Assembly: GCA_017462785.1 (NCBI GenBank)
Contig: JAFTQJ010000095.1
Location: 1 to 46,346 of the forward strand
DNA from: Oscillospiraceae bacterium
Lineage (GTDB): Bacteria > Bacillota > Clostridia > Oscillospirales > Ruminococcaceae
Direction of reading: 5' to 3'
Length of the DNA: 46,346 nucleotides
The first letter of the stretch is position 1. Each line of letters begins with the position of its first letter. A program made the translations under genes and the position numbers. Below are positions 19,360 to 27,849 of the stretch, one piece after another. Under the pieces are notes generated by a model. It made no database searches, was not told where the DNA came from, and was given only the letters and a program-made list of their open reading frames with translations.

Positions 19360-21696
19360 ATGAAAAAAGCAATTGCATTTGTGACAAGCCTTGCACTCTG
19401 TGCAGCAGCGGCTGTGGCACCTGTGCAGAACCTGTTCACAGCTCCCGTTGAGGTGCAGGCAGCTGCCAATGCTGACTACAACTACGGCGAAGCTCTCCAG
19501 AAGTCCATGTTCTTCTATCAGGTACAGCAGTGCGGTGTCCTGCCGGAATGGAACGAGGTCACATGGAGAAGGGACTGCATGGTGAATGATACTGTTCCCG
19601 GCGGTTGGTTCGATGCCGGCGACCATCTGAAATTCACTCTGACCAATGCCTATGCCGCAATGACACTCGGCTGGGGTCTGCTCCAGTATCCCGAGGGCGT
19701 GGAAAAGGCAGGTCAGACCGAAATGTACAAGAATCACCTCGAATATGTCCTCGATTACCTCGTACTCTGCGACCGTGGCGACGAGATCGTCTACATGATC
19801 GGCGATGGCTCCTTCGACCACGTTTGGTGGGGCTCCTGCGAAGTGTATATGGATAAGTTCGAGCTGATGACCGGCGAAACCGTTCGTCCGGAATATACCT
19901 GTCAGGACAGCTGTATTCAGGGTCAGATGGCAGCGGCTCTCGCTCAGGGCTATATGATCTTCAAGGACTCCGAACCGGAAAAGGCTGAGAATTACCTCAC
20001 CCACGCAAAGGATCTCTTTGATCGTGCCGATGCTTGGCGTTCCATCGGTGATGATACCGCTGAACACAGCTACTACAAGCCCTCCAGCTTCTATGATGAC
20101 CTGTTCTTTGCTGCAAACTGGCTGTATATGGCAACCGGCGAGCAGTCCTATCTGGATAAGTGCGAGAGCGATTATATCCCGAATCTCGGCAAGGAATCCC
20201 AGTCCGATGAGCTGAAGTTCACATGGGGCTACTGCTGGGATGACGTACAGCAGGGCGGTACCCTCCTGTATGCAATGAACACCGGCAACGAAACATGGAA
20301 GGCACAGTTCAAGAAGCATCTTGAATACTGGACAACCGGTTACGGCGGCAAGCAGATCTCCTACACTCCCGACGGTCTGCCGTGGCTGTTCCAGTGGGGT
20401 TCTCTGCGTCACGCAACCACCACCGCTTTCCTTGCATATGTGGCAGTTGATGAGCTGTTCGCAGATGATGCAGCAGCAGTTGAAAAGTACACCACATTTG
20501 CAGATAATATCATGAACTATGCATTCGGTGACAATGATCTGGGTCTGAGCTATATCGTTGGTATGGGCGATAAGTACCCGCAGGCATGGCATCACAGAAC
20601 CTCCTCCGGTGCATGGAATGACAAGTGGAGCAACATCGGTCAGACCGAGGGCGAGGATGCAAAGCCGCATGCACATGTACTCTATGGTGCACTCTGCGGC
20701 GGTCCCGACCAGACCGGCAGCTATTCCGATAAGATCGGCGATTATCAGTATACTGAGGTTGCCATCGACTACAACGCAGGCTATACCTCCGCACTCTGTG
20801 CAATGGTAGAGAAGTACGGCGGCACATCCGATGCTGCATTCCCGCCGACCGAAACTCCCAAGTGGAATGAATTCTTTATGAGAGCTTCCATCAACCAGAC
20901 CGGCAGCAGCTACACAGAGGTCAAGGCATTCGCTATGAACCACTCCGCATGGCCGGCAAGACAGATCAAGGATCTCTCCTACAACTACTACTTCGACATT
21001 ACCGAGCTTGTGGATGCAGGCTTCTCCATCAATGATGTTTCCGTTAGGGTCGGCTATGACCAGCATTCTTCCGATAAGGGTGCGATCTCTATTTCCGATC
21101 CCATCCAGTACGATGGCAATATCTACTACGTCAAGCTCTCCTTCGCTGACGGCAGCGTGGTAATGCCCACCGGTCAGTCCGAGCATCGCTCCGAGTGCCA
21201 GTTCCGCATCTCCATTCCGGATAACCTCGGTGCAACATGGGATGCCTCCAACGACTACTCCTTCCAGACCCTCGAACAGGGCGGCGAGGATGCAATGGTG
21301 GATACTCCCTATATTACAATGTATGACGGTGACACCCTTGTCTGGGGTACTGAGCCGGACGGCACAACTCCCGACGATGTACAGCCCACCACCCCCACAG
21401 AGCCTGACACTGAAGCTCCCACAGACTATGACACTGAAGCTCCCTCCGAGGAAACAACTGAATCCCAGCAGGGCAGCGTGACTGACGTGCTCTATGGTGA
21501 CGTAAACCTTGACGGTGCTGTCAGCATTGCAGACGTTCTCACTCTGAACAAGTGCCTGCTCGGTGCAGGTGAGGAGCTTTCCGAGGAAGCAGCCGCTTGT
21601 GCGGACGTTGACCTCGACGGCAAGCCCACCTCTGCGGATTCTCTGAACATCCTCAAATTCGCAATCAAGATCATCAAGGCACTCCCCGTAGCATAA
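19360..21696 (+). CDS. GH9 endoglucanase with CBM3c and dockerin
   Basis: This is a 778-residue secreted cellulase. Residues 1-38 are a signal peptide (ends VQAAA). Residues about 40-490 are the GH9 catalytic domain: the base site PGGWFDAGDHLKF (D85, D88), the HHRTSSG motif, and the acid E466 in TEVAIDYNAGY. Residues about 505-660 match CBM3c (SYNYYFDITELVDAGFSIND, later SECQFRIS and NDYSFQTL), the fused module that makes such enzymes processive. A Thr/Pro/Glu linker leads to a dockerin at 713-778 (GDVNLDGAVSIADVLTLNK, ADVDLDGKPTSADSLNILK). I chose the ATG at 19360, after GAGGGGAAG and a typical KK signal start; the frame open from 19303 would start inside the promoter. Confidence 0.96.
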   Translation: MKKAIAFVTSLALCAAAAVAPVQNLFTAPVEVQAAANADYNYGEALQKSMFFYQVQQCGVLPEWNEVTWRRDCMVNDTVPGGWFDAGDHLKFTLTNAYAAMTLGWGLLQYPEGVEKAGQTEMYKNHLEYVLDYLVLCDRGDEIVYMIGDGSFDHVWWGSCEVYMDKFELMTGETVRPEYTCQDSCIQGQMAAALAQGYMIFKDSEPEKAENYLTHAKDLFDRADAWRSIGDDTAEHSYYKPSSFYDDLFFAANWLYMATGEQSYLDKCESDYIPNLGKESQSDELKFTWGYCWDDVQQGGTLLYAMNTGNETWKAQFKKHLEYWTTGYGGKQISYTPDGLPWLFQWGSLRHATTTAFLAYVAVDELFADDAAAVEKYTTFADNIMNYAFGDNDLGLSYIVGMGDKYPQAWHHRTSSGAWNDKWSNIGQTEGEDAKPHAHVLYGALCGGPDQTGSYSDKIGDYQYTEVAIDYNAGYTSALCAMVEKYGGTSDAAFPPTETPKWNEFFMRASINQTGSSYTEVKAFAMNHSAWPARQIKDLSYNYYFDITELVDAGFSINDVSVRVGYDQHSSDKGAISISDPIQYDGNIYYVKLSFADGSVVMPTGQSEHRSECQFRISIPDNLGATWDASNDYSFQTLEQGGEDAMVDTPYITMYDGDTLVWGTEPDGTTPDDVQPTTPTEPDTEAPTDYDTEAPSEETTESQQGSVTDVLYGDVNLDGAVSIADVLTLNKCLLGAGEELSEEAAACADVDLDGKPTSADSLNILKFAIKIIKALPVA

Positions 21697-21702
21697 TTTT
21701 TC

Positions 21703-21735
21703 AGCTGCCCTGCTTTTGCAGGGCAGTTTTGTCTG
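21703..21735 (+). terminator. Terminator of the GH9-CBM3c gene, left copy of a 33-bp duplication
   Basis: Stem CTGCCCTGC-TTTT-GCAGGGCAG followed by TTTTG, directly after the stop codon. The whole 33 bp is repeated exactly at 21886-21918, on the other side of the inserted repeat. Confidence 0.85.
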
Positions 21736-21887
21736 TCGAAAAACTTCAACAGGTTCAAAGGGCTTTGCCCTTTGGCGGGTGGAGGGTACGCAGTACCCTC
21801 CAAACATAGCCCCTCCCCTCGGGGAGGGGTTGGGGTGGGGGCAGTTACAGGATGTCCAGCCCTAAGAAAAAGGACTTTTTCTACAAG
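21731..21887 (+). mobile_element. MITE-like three-hairpin repeat, copy 2
   Basis: A 157-bp element without a transposase. Its left end (GTCTGTCGAAAAA) and right end (GGACTTTTTCTAC) form an imperfect terminal inverted repeat, and both match the IS1182-like end at 121-139. Inside are hairpins AAAGGGC-TTT-GCCCTTT (21757-21773), GGAGGGTAC-GCA-GTACCCTCC (21781-21801) and CCCCTCCCC-TC-GGGGAGGGG (21810-21829), then a four-run G tract (21821-21841). It is flanked by the 33-bp terminator duplication. Mobilisation by the IS transposase is inferred. Confidence 0.75.
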
Positions 21888-21918
21888 CTGCCCTGCTTTT
21901 GCAGGGCAGTTTTGTCTG
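21886..21918 (+). repeat. Right copy of the 33-bp terminator duplication
   Basis: An exact copy of 21703-21735, including the hairpin. The pair brackets the inserted repeat as a long target-site duplication would. Confidence 0.85.
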
Positions 21919-22013
21919 AACTGCCGACGAATGGAAGTTTTCCACATTTTTGTCGAAAGTGCACAAAAAGAAAACCTCGACTTTAGATTATATTCCGAAA
22001 ATGAAAAAAACCC

Positions 22014-22042
22014 TTTACTTTTTTGGTTAAATATACTATAAT
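22014..22042 (+). promoter_or_regulatory. Sigma-A promoter of the CBM4-Ig-GH9 gene
   Basis: TTTACT (22014-22019), a 17-bp spacer, TATAAT (22037-22042). It leaves a leader of about 120 nt. Confidence 0.75.
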
Positions 22043-22112
22043 TAACATGATAGGAAAAACGCTGCATTCCTAAACGCTTGGAATCAGGCGGATTTCCTTC
22101 GAGTCCGAAAAC

Positions 22113-22136
22113 GCATCCGATTGCACTGTCGGATGC
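22113..22136 (+). promoter_or_regulatory. Hairpin in the leader of the CBM4-Ig-GH9 mRNA
   Basis: Perfect 8-bp stem GCATCCGA/TCGGATGC with an 8-base loop, about 35 bases before the start codon and without a T-run. It could stabilise the mRNA or be a regulatory site; the sequence does not decide. Confidence 0.5.
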
Positions 22137-22170
22137 AACAACCATTTAATTTTTATGGGAGGGTAAAACA

Positions 22171-25146
22171 ATGCTGAAGACAAAGATCGGCAAGAAGCTC
22201 GCTGCAAGTGTTACCGCACTCGCAATGGTAGCAAGTGCATCCGCAGCTTCTATCACAACCCTGACAGCCTATGCTGGCGAAATGCTGGGCGAGGGTACAT
22301 TTAACGAGGGTGCAGGTCTGCCCTGGCATATCTGCGAAAACGGTACAGGTTCTATGGCGTTCACCATCGACGATGGCATGTACTCCATCCTGATCAAGAA
22401 CCCCGGCGGTGCTTCCAACGGCGGTGAGGACAGATGGGACTGTCAGTTCCGTCACAGAGGTCTGACCATCACCTATGGCAACACCTATCGTCTGACCTAC
22501 TCCGTATACACCACAAATGCTGGTTATATGTATGCGAAGATGGGCGACATCACAAACGATGACTGCGAGTACTGGCATAACAACGGTCAGCCTCTGGCTA
22601 TGGAGTTCCCCGGCAACGACGCAACTCAGGAAGAGGTTGAGAATGCACTGAAGTCCGCTTCTCCGTCCGGTTCCAAGGTTGAGTACTGGGAAGGCTGGGA
22701 CAAGTGGAAGACACAGCAGATCTCCGCTAATAAGTGGACAACATTCGCATGGGAATTCACCATCGACAAGTCCGCAATGAACAACATTCAGTCCCATCCG
22801 GATGGCAAGGGCACTGTTGAGTGGACATTCCACTTTGGCGGTGACGGTACATTTACTGATAACCCCTGCTTCCCTGAGAACACCATTCTGAAGTTCGATA
22901 ACCTCGTTCTGATGGATATGACTGGTTCTGAAGGCGACTGGGTTCCTCCGGAGGTGCTTCCGGAAGTAGGCATCCAGACAAACCAGGTTGGTTACTTCAC
23001 AAAGCTGAACAAGGAAGCTACACTCTCTGTTGAAGAGGGCGATTCCGCAGCTAAGGAGTTCACAGTATATGACTCCACAGGTAAGGCTGTTTACACAGGT
23101 CAGACATCCGGCTACAAGAAGGATGATGCTTCCTGGACATACTCCCAGCTGATCGACTTCTCTGAGGTGACTGCTGAGGGTGAAGGCTTCTACATCGAGT
23201 GCGATGGCAAGAAGTCCCTGCCGTTCGCAATCGGCAACGACATCTATGATACTCTGGTAACAGATGCAATGAACTACTTCTATCTGAACCGTTCCGGTAT
23301 CGAGATCGTTGAGTCCTCCGTTGCTAACGCTGGTAAGAATGATTCCAAGGCTGCTCTGACTCGTAAGGCTGGTCATGATCCGGATAAGGCATACATCACT
23401 GATGAGTGGGTATTCATCTACACTGAGGACCCGGTAGCAAACGGCACTTATACAAAGAGCATTGACGTTTCCGGCGGTTGGTATGACGCTGGTGACTACG
23501 GTAAGTACGTTGTAAACGGCGGTGTTTCCATGTGGACACTGGCTAACATGTACGAGCGTTCTCTGTACAACGGCGACACCTCCAGATGGGGCGATGACGG
23601 CAAGACCGTTTACACTCTGCCTGAGACCGGTGACGGTGTACCGGATATCCTGAACGAGCTGATGTGGGAAGCTGAGTTCTTCCTGAAGATGCAGCGTGAT
23701 GACGGCATGGTTTACCACAAGATGCATGACTACAAGTGGACTGCTCTTGGTGTAATGCCCTATGCTGAGTCCGATGATGAGAAGCTGCTGGCTGTACAGT
23801 TCCCGAACCGTATCATCAAGCCTGTAACCTACGCTGCAACTCTGAACGCAGCTGCTGCTCTGGCACAGCTCTCCAGACTGCTCGAGGATTCCAACTCTGC
23901 TAAGGCTGCTGAGTACCTCACAGCTGCTGAGAAGGCATACAAGGCTGCTAAGGACGCATATGTTGCTAAGTACAAGGACATTTACGCTGACGTAGTAGGC
24001 GACCCGAGCAACGACCCGGCATTCGCTCCTCTCGATCAGAACAAGGGCGGCGGCCCCTACGGTGATACTCAGGTTTCTGACGAATTCTACTGGGCAGCAT
24101 GCGAGCTGTACATCACTACAGGCAACAAGGATTACTATGCAGACGTAACTGCTTATCCGAAGGCATTCGACGTTACCACTAACCTGGTCGGCGGTGAGAA
24201 CCAGGGCTCCTTCACCTCCTTCACATGGGGTACTCTGGCAGCTCTCGGTACTGCATCTCTGGCTATGAATCCTGATGTTCTGACTGATTCTGAGGTTAAG
24301 ACCATCACTGAGGCTTTCCAGGCTGCAGCTGACGACTATCGCAAGCAGCAGGCTGCTTCTCAGTACGGTACTCCCTACAGAGGCGTTGACTATAAGACAA
24401 CTGTAACTCTGATCGAGGGTGACAGCTACTCTGATAAGACATTCGTTCTTGAGGGCGGTTATGAGTGGGGCTCCAACTCCATGGTTGTAAACAACGCAAT
24501 CATCATGGGTCTGGCTTATGATCTGACTGACGACGTTGACTACCTGAACGGCGTAGCTGAGGCTATGGACTACATTCTGGGTAGAAACGCAAACGAGAAC
24601 TCCTTCGTAACAGGCTATGGTGTTGACGGTTACACAACCGAGAATCCTCACCACAGATACTGGTGCCACGAGATGAAGAACGACTGGCCTTGGGCTCCGT
24701 CTGGCTGTCTGTCCGGTGGTATGAACTCCAACATGAACGACCCGATGATCCAGGGTGCTGGTTACAAGATCGGCGACCTCGCTCCGATGCTCTGCTATCT
24801 GGATAAGAACGACGCTTGGTCTGTAAACGAAATCACCATCAACTGGAACTCTCCTCTGGCATGGGCTGCTGCATTCCTCTCTGAAGAGGCTGCTGGCGGT
24901 AAGACATCCGAGGATGATACAGAGGATACAGGCAGCGACGAGCTGATGCTCGGTGACGTAAACTGCGATGGTAAGGTAAGTATCGCTGACGTTCTGACTC
25001 TGAACAAGAATCTGATGGCTGGTGAGACTCTGTCCAAGCAGGGCGAGCTGAATGCTGACGTTGACCAGGATGGCAAGCCCACATCTGCTGACGCTCTGAA
25101 CATCCTGAAGTACACAATCATGATCGTTACCTCTTTCCCGGTATAA
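22171..25146 (+). CDS. GH9 cellulase with CBM4, Ig-like domain and dockerin
   Basis: This 991-residue secreted enzyme has the CbhA/CelK-like order of domains. Residues 1-35 are a signal peptide. Residues about 36-255 are a CBM4-type beta sandwich (GAGLPWHICENGTGSMAF, YRLTYSVYT, VEWTFHFGG). Residues about 267-355 are the Ig-like module that precedes GH9 domains of this class (IQTNQVGYFTKLNKEATL). The GH9 domain follows (about 365-905), with SGGWYDAGDYGKYV (D439, D442) and the acid E887 in NEITINWNSPLAWAAA. A dockerin occupies 928-991. Related enzymes are cellobiohydrolases or endoglucanases. Codon use is extremely biased (GCT, GTT, CTG, TCC), more so than in the first GH9 gene, which suggests very high expression. 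GGGAGGG precedes the ATG. Confidence 0.95.
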   Translation: MLKTKIGKKLAASVTALAMVASASAASITTLTAYAGEMLGEGTFNEGAGLPWHICENGTGSMAFTIDDGMYSILIKNPGGASNGGEDRWDCQFRHRGLTITYGNTYRLTYSVYTTNAGYMYAKMGDITNDDCEYWHNNGQPLAMEFPGNDATQEEVENALKSASPSGSKVEYWEGWDKWKTQQISANKWTTFAWEFTIDKSAMNNIQSHPDGKGTVEWTFHFGGDGTFTDNPCFPENTILKFDNLVLMDMTGSEGDWVPPEVLPEVGIQTNQVGYFTKLNKEATLSVEEGDSAAKEFTVYDSTGKAVYTGQTSGYKKDDASWTYSQLIDFSEVTAEGEGFYIECDGKKSLPFAIGNDIYDTLVTDAMNYFYLNRSGIEIVESSVANAGKNDSKAALTRKAGHDPDKAYITDEWVFIYTEDPVANGTYTKSIDVSGGWYDAGDYGKYVVNGGVSMWTLANMYERSLYNGDTSRWGDDGKTVYTLPETGDGVPDILNELMWEAEFFLKMQRDDGMVYHKMHDYKWTALGVMPYAESDDEKLLAVQFPNRIIKPVTYAATLNAAAALAQLSRLLEDSNSAKAAEYLTAAEKAYKAAKDAYVAKYKDIYADVVGDPSNDPAFAPLDQNKGGGPYGDTQVSDEFYWAACELYITTGNKDYYADVTAYPKAFDVTTNLVGGENQGSFTSFTWGTLAALGTASLAMNPDVLTDSEVKTITEAFQAAADDYRKQQAASQYGTPYRGVDYKTTVTLIEGDSYSDKTFVLEGGYEWGSNSMVVNNAIIMGLAYDLTDDVDYLNGVAEAMDYILGRNANENSFVTGYGVDGYTTENPHHRYWCHEMKNDWPWAPSGCLSGGMNSNMNDPMIQGAGYKIGDLAPMLCYLDKNDAWSVNEITINWNSPLAWAAAFLSEEAAGGKTSEDDTEDTGSDELMLGDVNCDGKVSIADVLTLNKNLMAGETLSKQGELNADVDQDGKPTSADALNILKYTIMIVTSFPV

Positions 25147-25172
25147 TTGATTGAGCGTACACTGATAAAACA

Positions 25173-25207
25173 AAACAGAACGGCGAAAGCCGTTCTGTTT
25201 TTTTATT
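25173..25207. terminator. Terminator after the CBM4-Ig-GH9 gene
   Basis: AAACAGAACGGC, a short loop, GCCGTTCTGTTT then a T-run (about 25173-25205). It also lies at the end of the convergent yqfD gene. Confidence 0.8.
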
Positions 25208-26363
25208 TGACATAGATGTCAGAACCCGTTCCGATCTCACCCTCCAGTGTATAGATCATATGACAGGTCATGCCGTTTTCATCCGAAGAATAGACGATTT
25301 CCCGATCGAGGATGCTCACGTCCTGCAAAAAATTCTTCTCATACCGGACAATGGCAGTATTGAGAGCAAGCAGGGTATCTTCCTCGGTTCTCGTGAGGAT
25401 CTCCGTTTGCGTTTCACTGAAGGTCTGCAGCACGATCCCGAACGGGAGCGTCTGCCCGAGAAAGGAAAACGGCGTATATACGACATTTTCCCGATATTCG
25501 GAAAACCCGTGGTTTCCGCTGTTCAGTGGGATCTCCGCCGTAAAGAGCCGGAGAAACCGCCGGACGTGGAAATCTTCCGTATCCGAGGTTTCCGAGTGCA
25601 CGAAATACTCCGAAAGTTCAGCCTCTTTCTGGTAAATGCCCGTGATGCTGGCGTTCGCATGATGGTAGGTGACATGCCCCTTCTCATCCTCATACACGCC
25701 GCTGACGATCATTTCGCCCGCCGCAACGCCATCCCCGATCAGGTGCACAAGATGCCCGCTGTAAACACGCACGTCCGTGATCTGTGCATCGTACATCGAA
25801 ACGATATTCGAGGGTGTTCGTTCATCGAGCATGGGGATTTTTGGCGTAGCTTCGGCGATTTCCACGACGATCCGGTTTCCGCTGCTGCGGATGCCCGCCC
25901 ATGCGATCTCCGGCACGTTCGTGCGGAGCCTGCGTTCACATCTGGTCATGTCAATGCTCCCGATCCACGCCCCCTGTGAAAGCCCTCCGCTTTCGAGCAC
26001 ACTCAGGATCACCGAGTCAGAAACCGCAGTATTTCCACGAATTTCGATCGTCACCACAATATTGGAAAGGTAGAACATCAGCCCGATGCAGCAGAGCAGC
26101 CCGATGGGAATGCCAAACCGCAGACGGTACCTCCGCAGCCACGAGGTCAGGGAAGAACGGGGGCTTGCTGTGATGGCAACACCGTGAGAATCGGCGATCT
26201 GCCGCAGTTTTGTCAGCTCGGACATACGGATCCGACAGAGAAACACGTCCCCCTTGCAGTGTTGGTGCGTGCAGATCATGTCGCTCTGACGAATGGCATT
26301 GATGAATGGATAGATTTTTCCGCCGGAAGCGGAAATATCGCAGTACTGACGGATTTTCCCCAT
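25203..26363 (-). CDS. yqfD: Sporulation protein YqfD
   Basis: This 386-residue membrane-anchored protein belongs to the YqfD family, which is made in the mother cell during sporulation in Bacillus and is required for efficient sporulation. The N-terminal part (about 1-85) has the Cys-containing VFLCRIRMSELTKLRQIADS segment. A membrane span lies at about 91-110 (IGLLCCIGLMFYLSNIVVTI), followed by a POTRA-like region (GNTAVSDSVILSVLESGGLS) and the long extracytoplasmic part with IVVEIAEATPKIP. It follows yqfC by 4 bp, as usual. Presence in this genome suggests retained sporulation capacity. Confidence 0.9.
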   Translation of the reverse strand: MGKIRQYCDISASGGKIYPFINAIRQSDMICTHQHCKGDVFLCRIRMSELTKLRQIADSHGVAITASPRSSLTSWLRRYRLRFGIPIGLLCCIGLMFYLSNIVVTIEIRGNTAVSDSVILSVLESGGLSQGAWIGSIDMTRCERRLRTNVPEIAWAGIRSSGNRIVVEIAEATPKIPMLDERTPSNIVSMYDAQITDVRVYSGHLVHLIGDGVAAGEMIVSGVYEDEKGHVTYHHANASITGIYQKEAELSEYFVHSETSDTEDFHVRRFLRLFTAEIPLNSGNHGFSEYRENVVYTPFSFLGQTLPFGIVLQTFSETQTEILTRTEEDTLLALNTAIVRYEKNFLQDVSILDREIVYSSDENGMTCHMIYTLEGEIGTGSDIYVK

Positions 26364-26367
26364 ATTG

Positions 26368-26622
26368 CTACCTCTTTTCCTGCAATTGTACGGAGGAGAT
26401 CGTGCCGGTCACAAGCACGCTGCTGTCATTGTAGTCGGAAACACGCAGCTCCGTGCCCCAGACCTCCACGATCATATCCCTCGTGCGGAGCCGCACCAGC
26501 ACATCATTGTATTCAAGGATCTGCATGCAGTTTTCCACACGCAGCTCCCGATTTCCGCATAGATTCAGGTAGGTTTCCAAGTAGACAAGACTTCGCATGG
26601 TACGCTTCCAATGCTTTCCCAA
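26368..26622 (-). CDS. yqfC: Sporulation protein YqfC
   Basis: An 84-residue YqfC/YabP-family protein, partner of YqfD in sporulation. Conserved features include the central ENCMQILEYNDVLVRLRTR segment and the VEVWGTELRVSDYN strand pair. I placed the start at TTG 26622, six bases after GAGGTG; the frame is open further upstream but those residues do not fit the family and overlap the divergent gene's control region. It lies 4 bp upstream of yqfD and diverges from the ylbJ-like gene. Confidence 0.85.
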   Translation of the reverse strand: MGKHWKRTMRSLVYLETYLNLCGNRELRVENCMQILEYNDVLVRLRTRDMIVEVWGTELRVSDYNDSSVLVTGTISSVQLQEKR

Positions 26623-26714
26623 AATGATCACCTCAGTGCAATTTATGAGCAGAGCTGCGAAAATATGCCGCATATCCGAGAAAAAACGCACATAAAATGC
26701 AGCAGGTGATAGCT

Positions 26715-27731
26715 ATGAAAAAATGGAAAGGATGCAGTCTGCTTGTCTGCATCGCATTATTTGCCGCCGCTGTGTATTCGCACACGGAGGTCGCACAGGC
26801 GGTCGTTGCCGCCGGAAACCGCTGTGTGATGGTCATTATCCCATCACTCTACCTCTGCTCCGTCCTCGCCTCTTTCTGCATCCGCACAGGACTGCTCGAA
26901 GCGGCGGCAGTCCCTTTGAACGGACTGTGCCGGAAGCTTTTGCGGATGGATGGAATTTTTCTCCTGATACTGCTGTTTTCACAGGTTGCCGGCTATCCGG
27001 TCGGTGCACAGCTCGTGCGGCAGATGCTTGAAAAGGGGAGCATTACAGCGTTGCAGGCAAGGCGGATGCTCTGCTGCTGCTTCGGCTGCGGCCCTGCGTT
27101 TCTGCTCGGAACAGTCGGCGGCTGCCTTGGTACGGAGGCATGCGTCCTCCTCATGGCAGCGGTGATCCTGCCGAATTTCGTCCTCGGGCTTGTCCTCATG
27201 CGTGGCTGCCGTGCGGATGCCGGCAGCCGTGAGCTTTCCCTCCATGCGTCCGACCTCACTGCAGCAGCACAGTCCGGAGCAGCCGCAATGCTGAAAATTC
27301 TCACAATGATCGTACTTTTTGCCGCATTGACGACAATGTTCCGCACATCCTCCTATCTTCCGGATGCCGCCGCACCCCTCCTTGAAATCAGCAATCTGAC
27401 GGAGTTTCTGCGGCAGGGTGGGGGACTTCCGGCAGCGGCGGCGTTCCTTTCGTTCGGGGGACTGTGCGTACATGTACAGAATGCGGCGATCTATGGAGAA
27501 AACTTTCCCTTTCTGAACTTCTGGACAGCACGGCTCGGCTGTGCGGCATGCACCTATTGGCTCTGCCATTTCGGACTGCGTTTCTGCTTCGGAACAGCGG
27601 CATTTCCGACCGCTTTGCAGTTGCAGCCGTATGAGCCAAAGCTGACACAGGAGGGGATCCTTCCCGTCCTCTGTCTGGTCGTGATGGCGTTGCTTTTATT
27701 GGATAAAGCATCCCTGACGGGAAAAAATTGA
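26715..27731 (+). CDS. YlbJ-like membrane protein (nucleoside-recognition/Gate domain)
   Basis: This 338-residue polytopic membrane protein has eight or more hydrophobic segments. It resembles sporulation integral membrane protein YlbJ and related Gate-domain proteins: SQVAGYPVGAQLVRQMLEKG followed by CCCFGCGPAFLLGTVG is characteristic. Proteins of this group are thought to move small solutes; in Bacillus YlbJ is needed for heat-resistant spores. The ATG at 26715 (KKWKG) follows AGGTG at a good distance; the upstream ATG at 26697 does not. It is divergent from yqfCD, which supports a sporulation role. The substrate is unknown. Confidence 0.75.
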   Translation: MKKWKGCSLLVCIALFAAAVYSHTEVAQAVVAAGNRCVMVIIPSLYLCSVLASFCIRTGLLEAAAVPLNGLCRKLLRMDGIFLLILLFSQVAGYPVGAQLVRQMLEKGSITALQARRMLCCCFGCGPAFLLGTVGGCLGTEACVLLMAAVILPNFVLGLVLMRGCRADAGSRELSLHASDLTAAAQSGAAAMLKILTMIVLFAALTTMFRTSSYLPDAAAPLLEISNLTEFLRQGGGLPAAAAFLSFGGLCVHVQNAAIYGENFPFLNFWTARLGCAACTYWLCHFGLRFCFGTAAFPTALQLQPYEPKLTQEGILPVLCLVVMALLLLDKASLTGKN

Positions 27732-27759
27732 AAAAACACAGCCATTTTCCAACAAATCA

Positions 27760-27788
27760 TTGACAAATTGGGGAAAATGCGTTACAAT
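27760..27788 (+). promoter_or_regulatory. Sigma-A promoter of the GH5 pair
   Basis: TTGACA (27760-27765), a 17-bp spacer, TACAAT (27783-27788), the same -35/-10 combination as in front of the first GH9 gene. Confidence 0.85.
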
Positions 27789-27849
27789 AGAAGTGTATAG
27801 GACTGTTTTGCAGTCCGAATGCTCGTGATAAAAAAGAGGAGGTATTATC

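Larger units (their letters stand above)
21697..22170. other. Intergenic region between the two GH9 genes
   Basis: This 474-bp stretch has no gene. It holds terminator copy 1 (21703-21735), the inserted three-hairpin repeat (21731-21887), terminator copy 2 (21886-21918), the second GH9 promoter (22014-22042) and its structured leader. A GTGCAC palindrome at 21959-21964 precedes the promoter. Confidence 0.8.

Noticed and set aside
19324-21807. 827-codon open frame antisense to the first GH9 gene
   Set aside because: A shadow caused by codon bias; its composition (Cys, Ile and Val-rich with no domain) is not that of a real protein.
22153-25173. 1006-codon open frame antisense to the CBM4-Ig-GH9 gene
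   Set aside because: Its length is striking, but the sense gene has the strongest codon bias in the window, which removes antisense stops. No start signals or domains.
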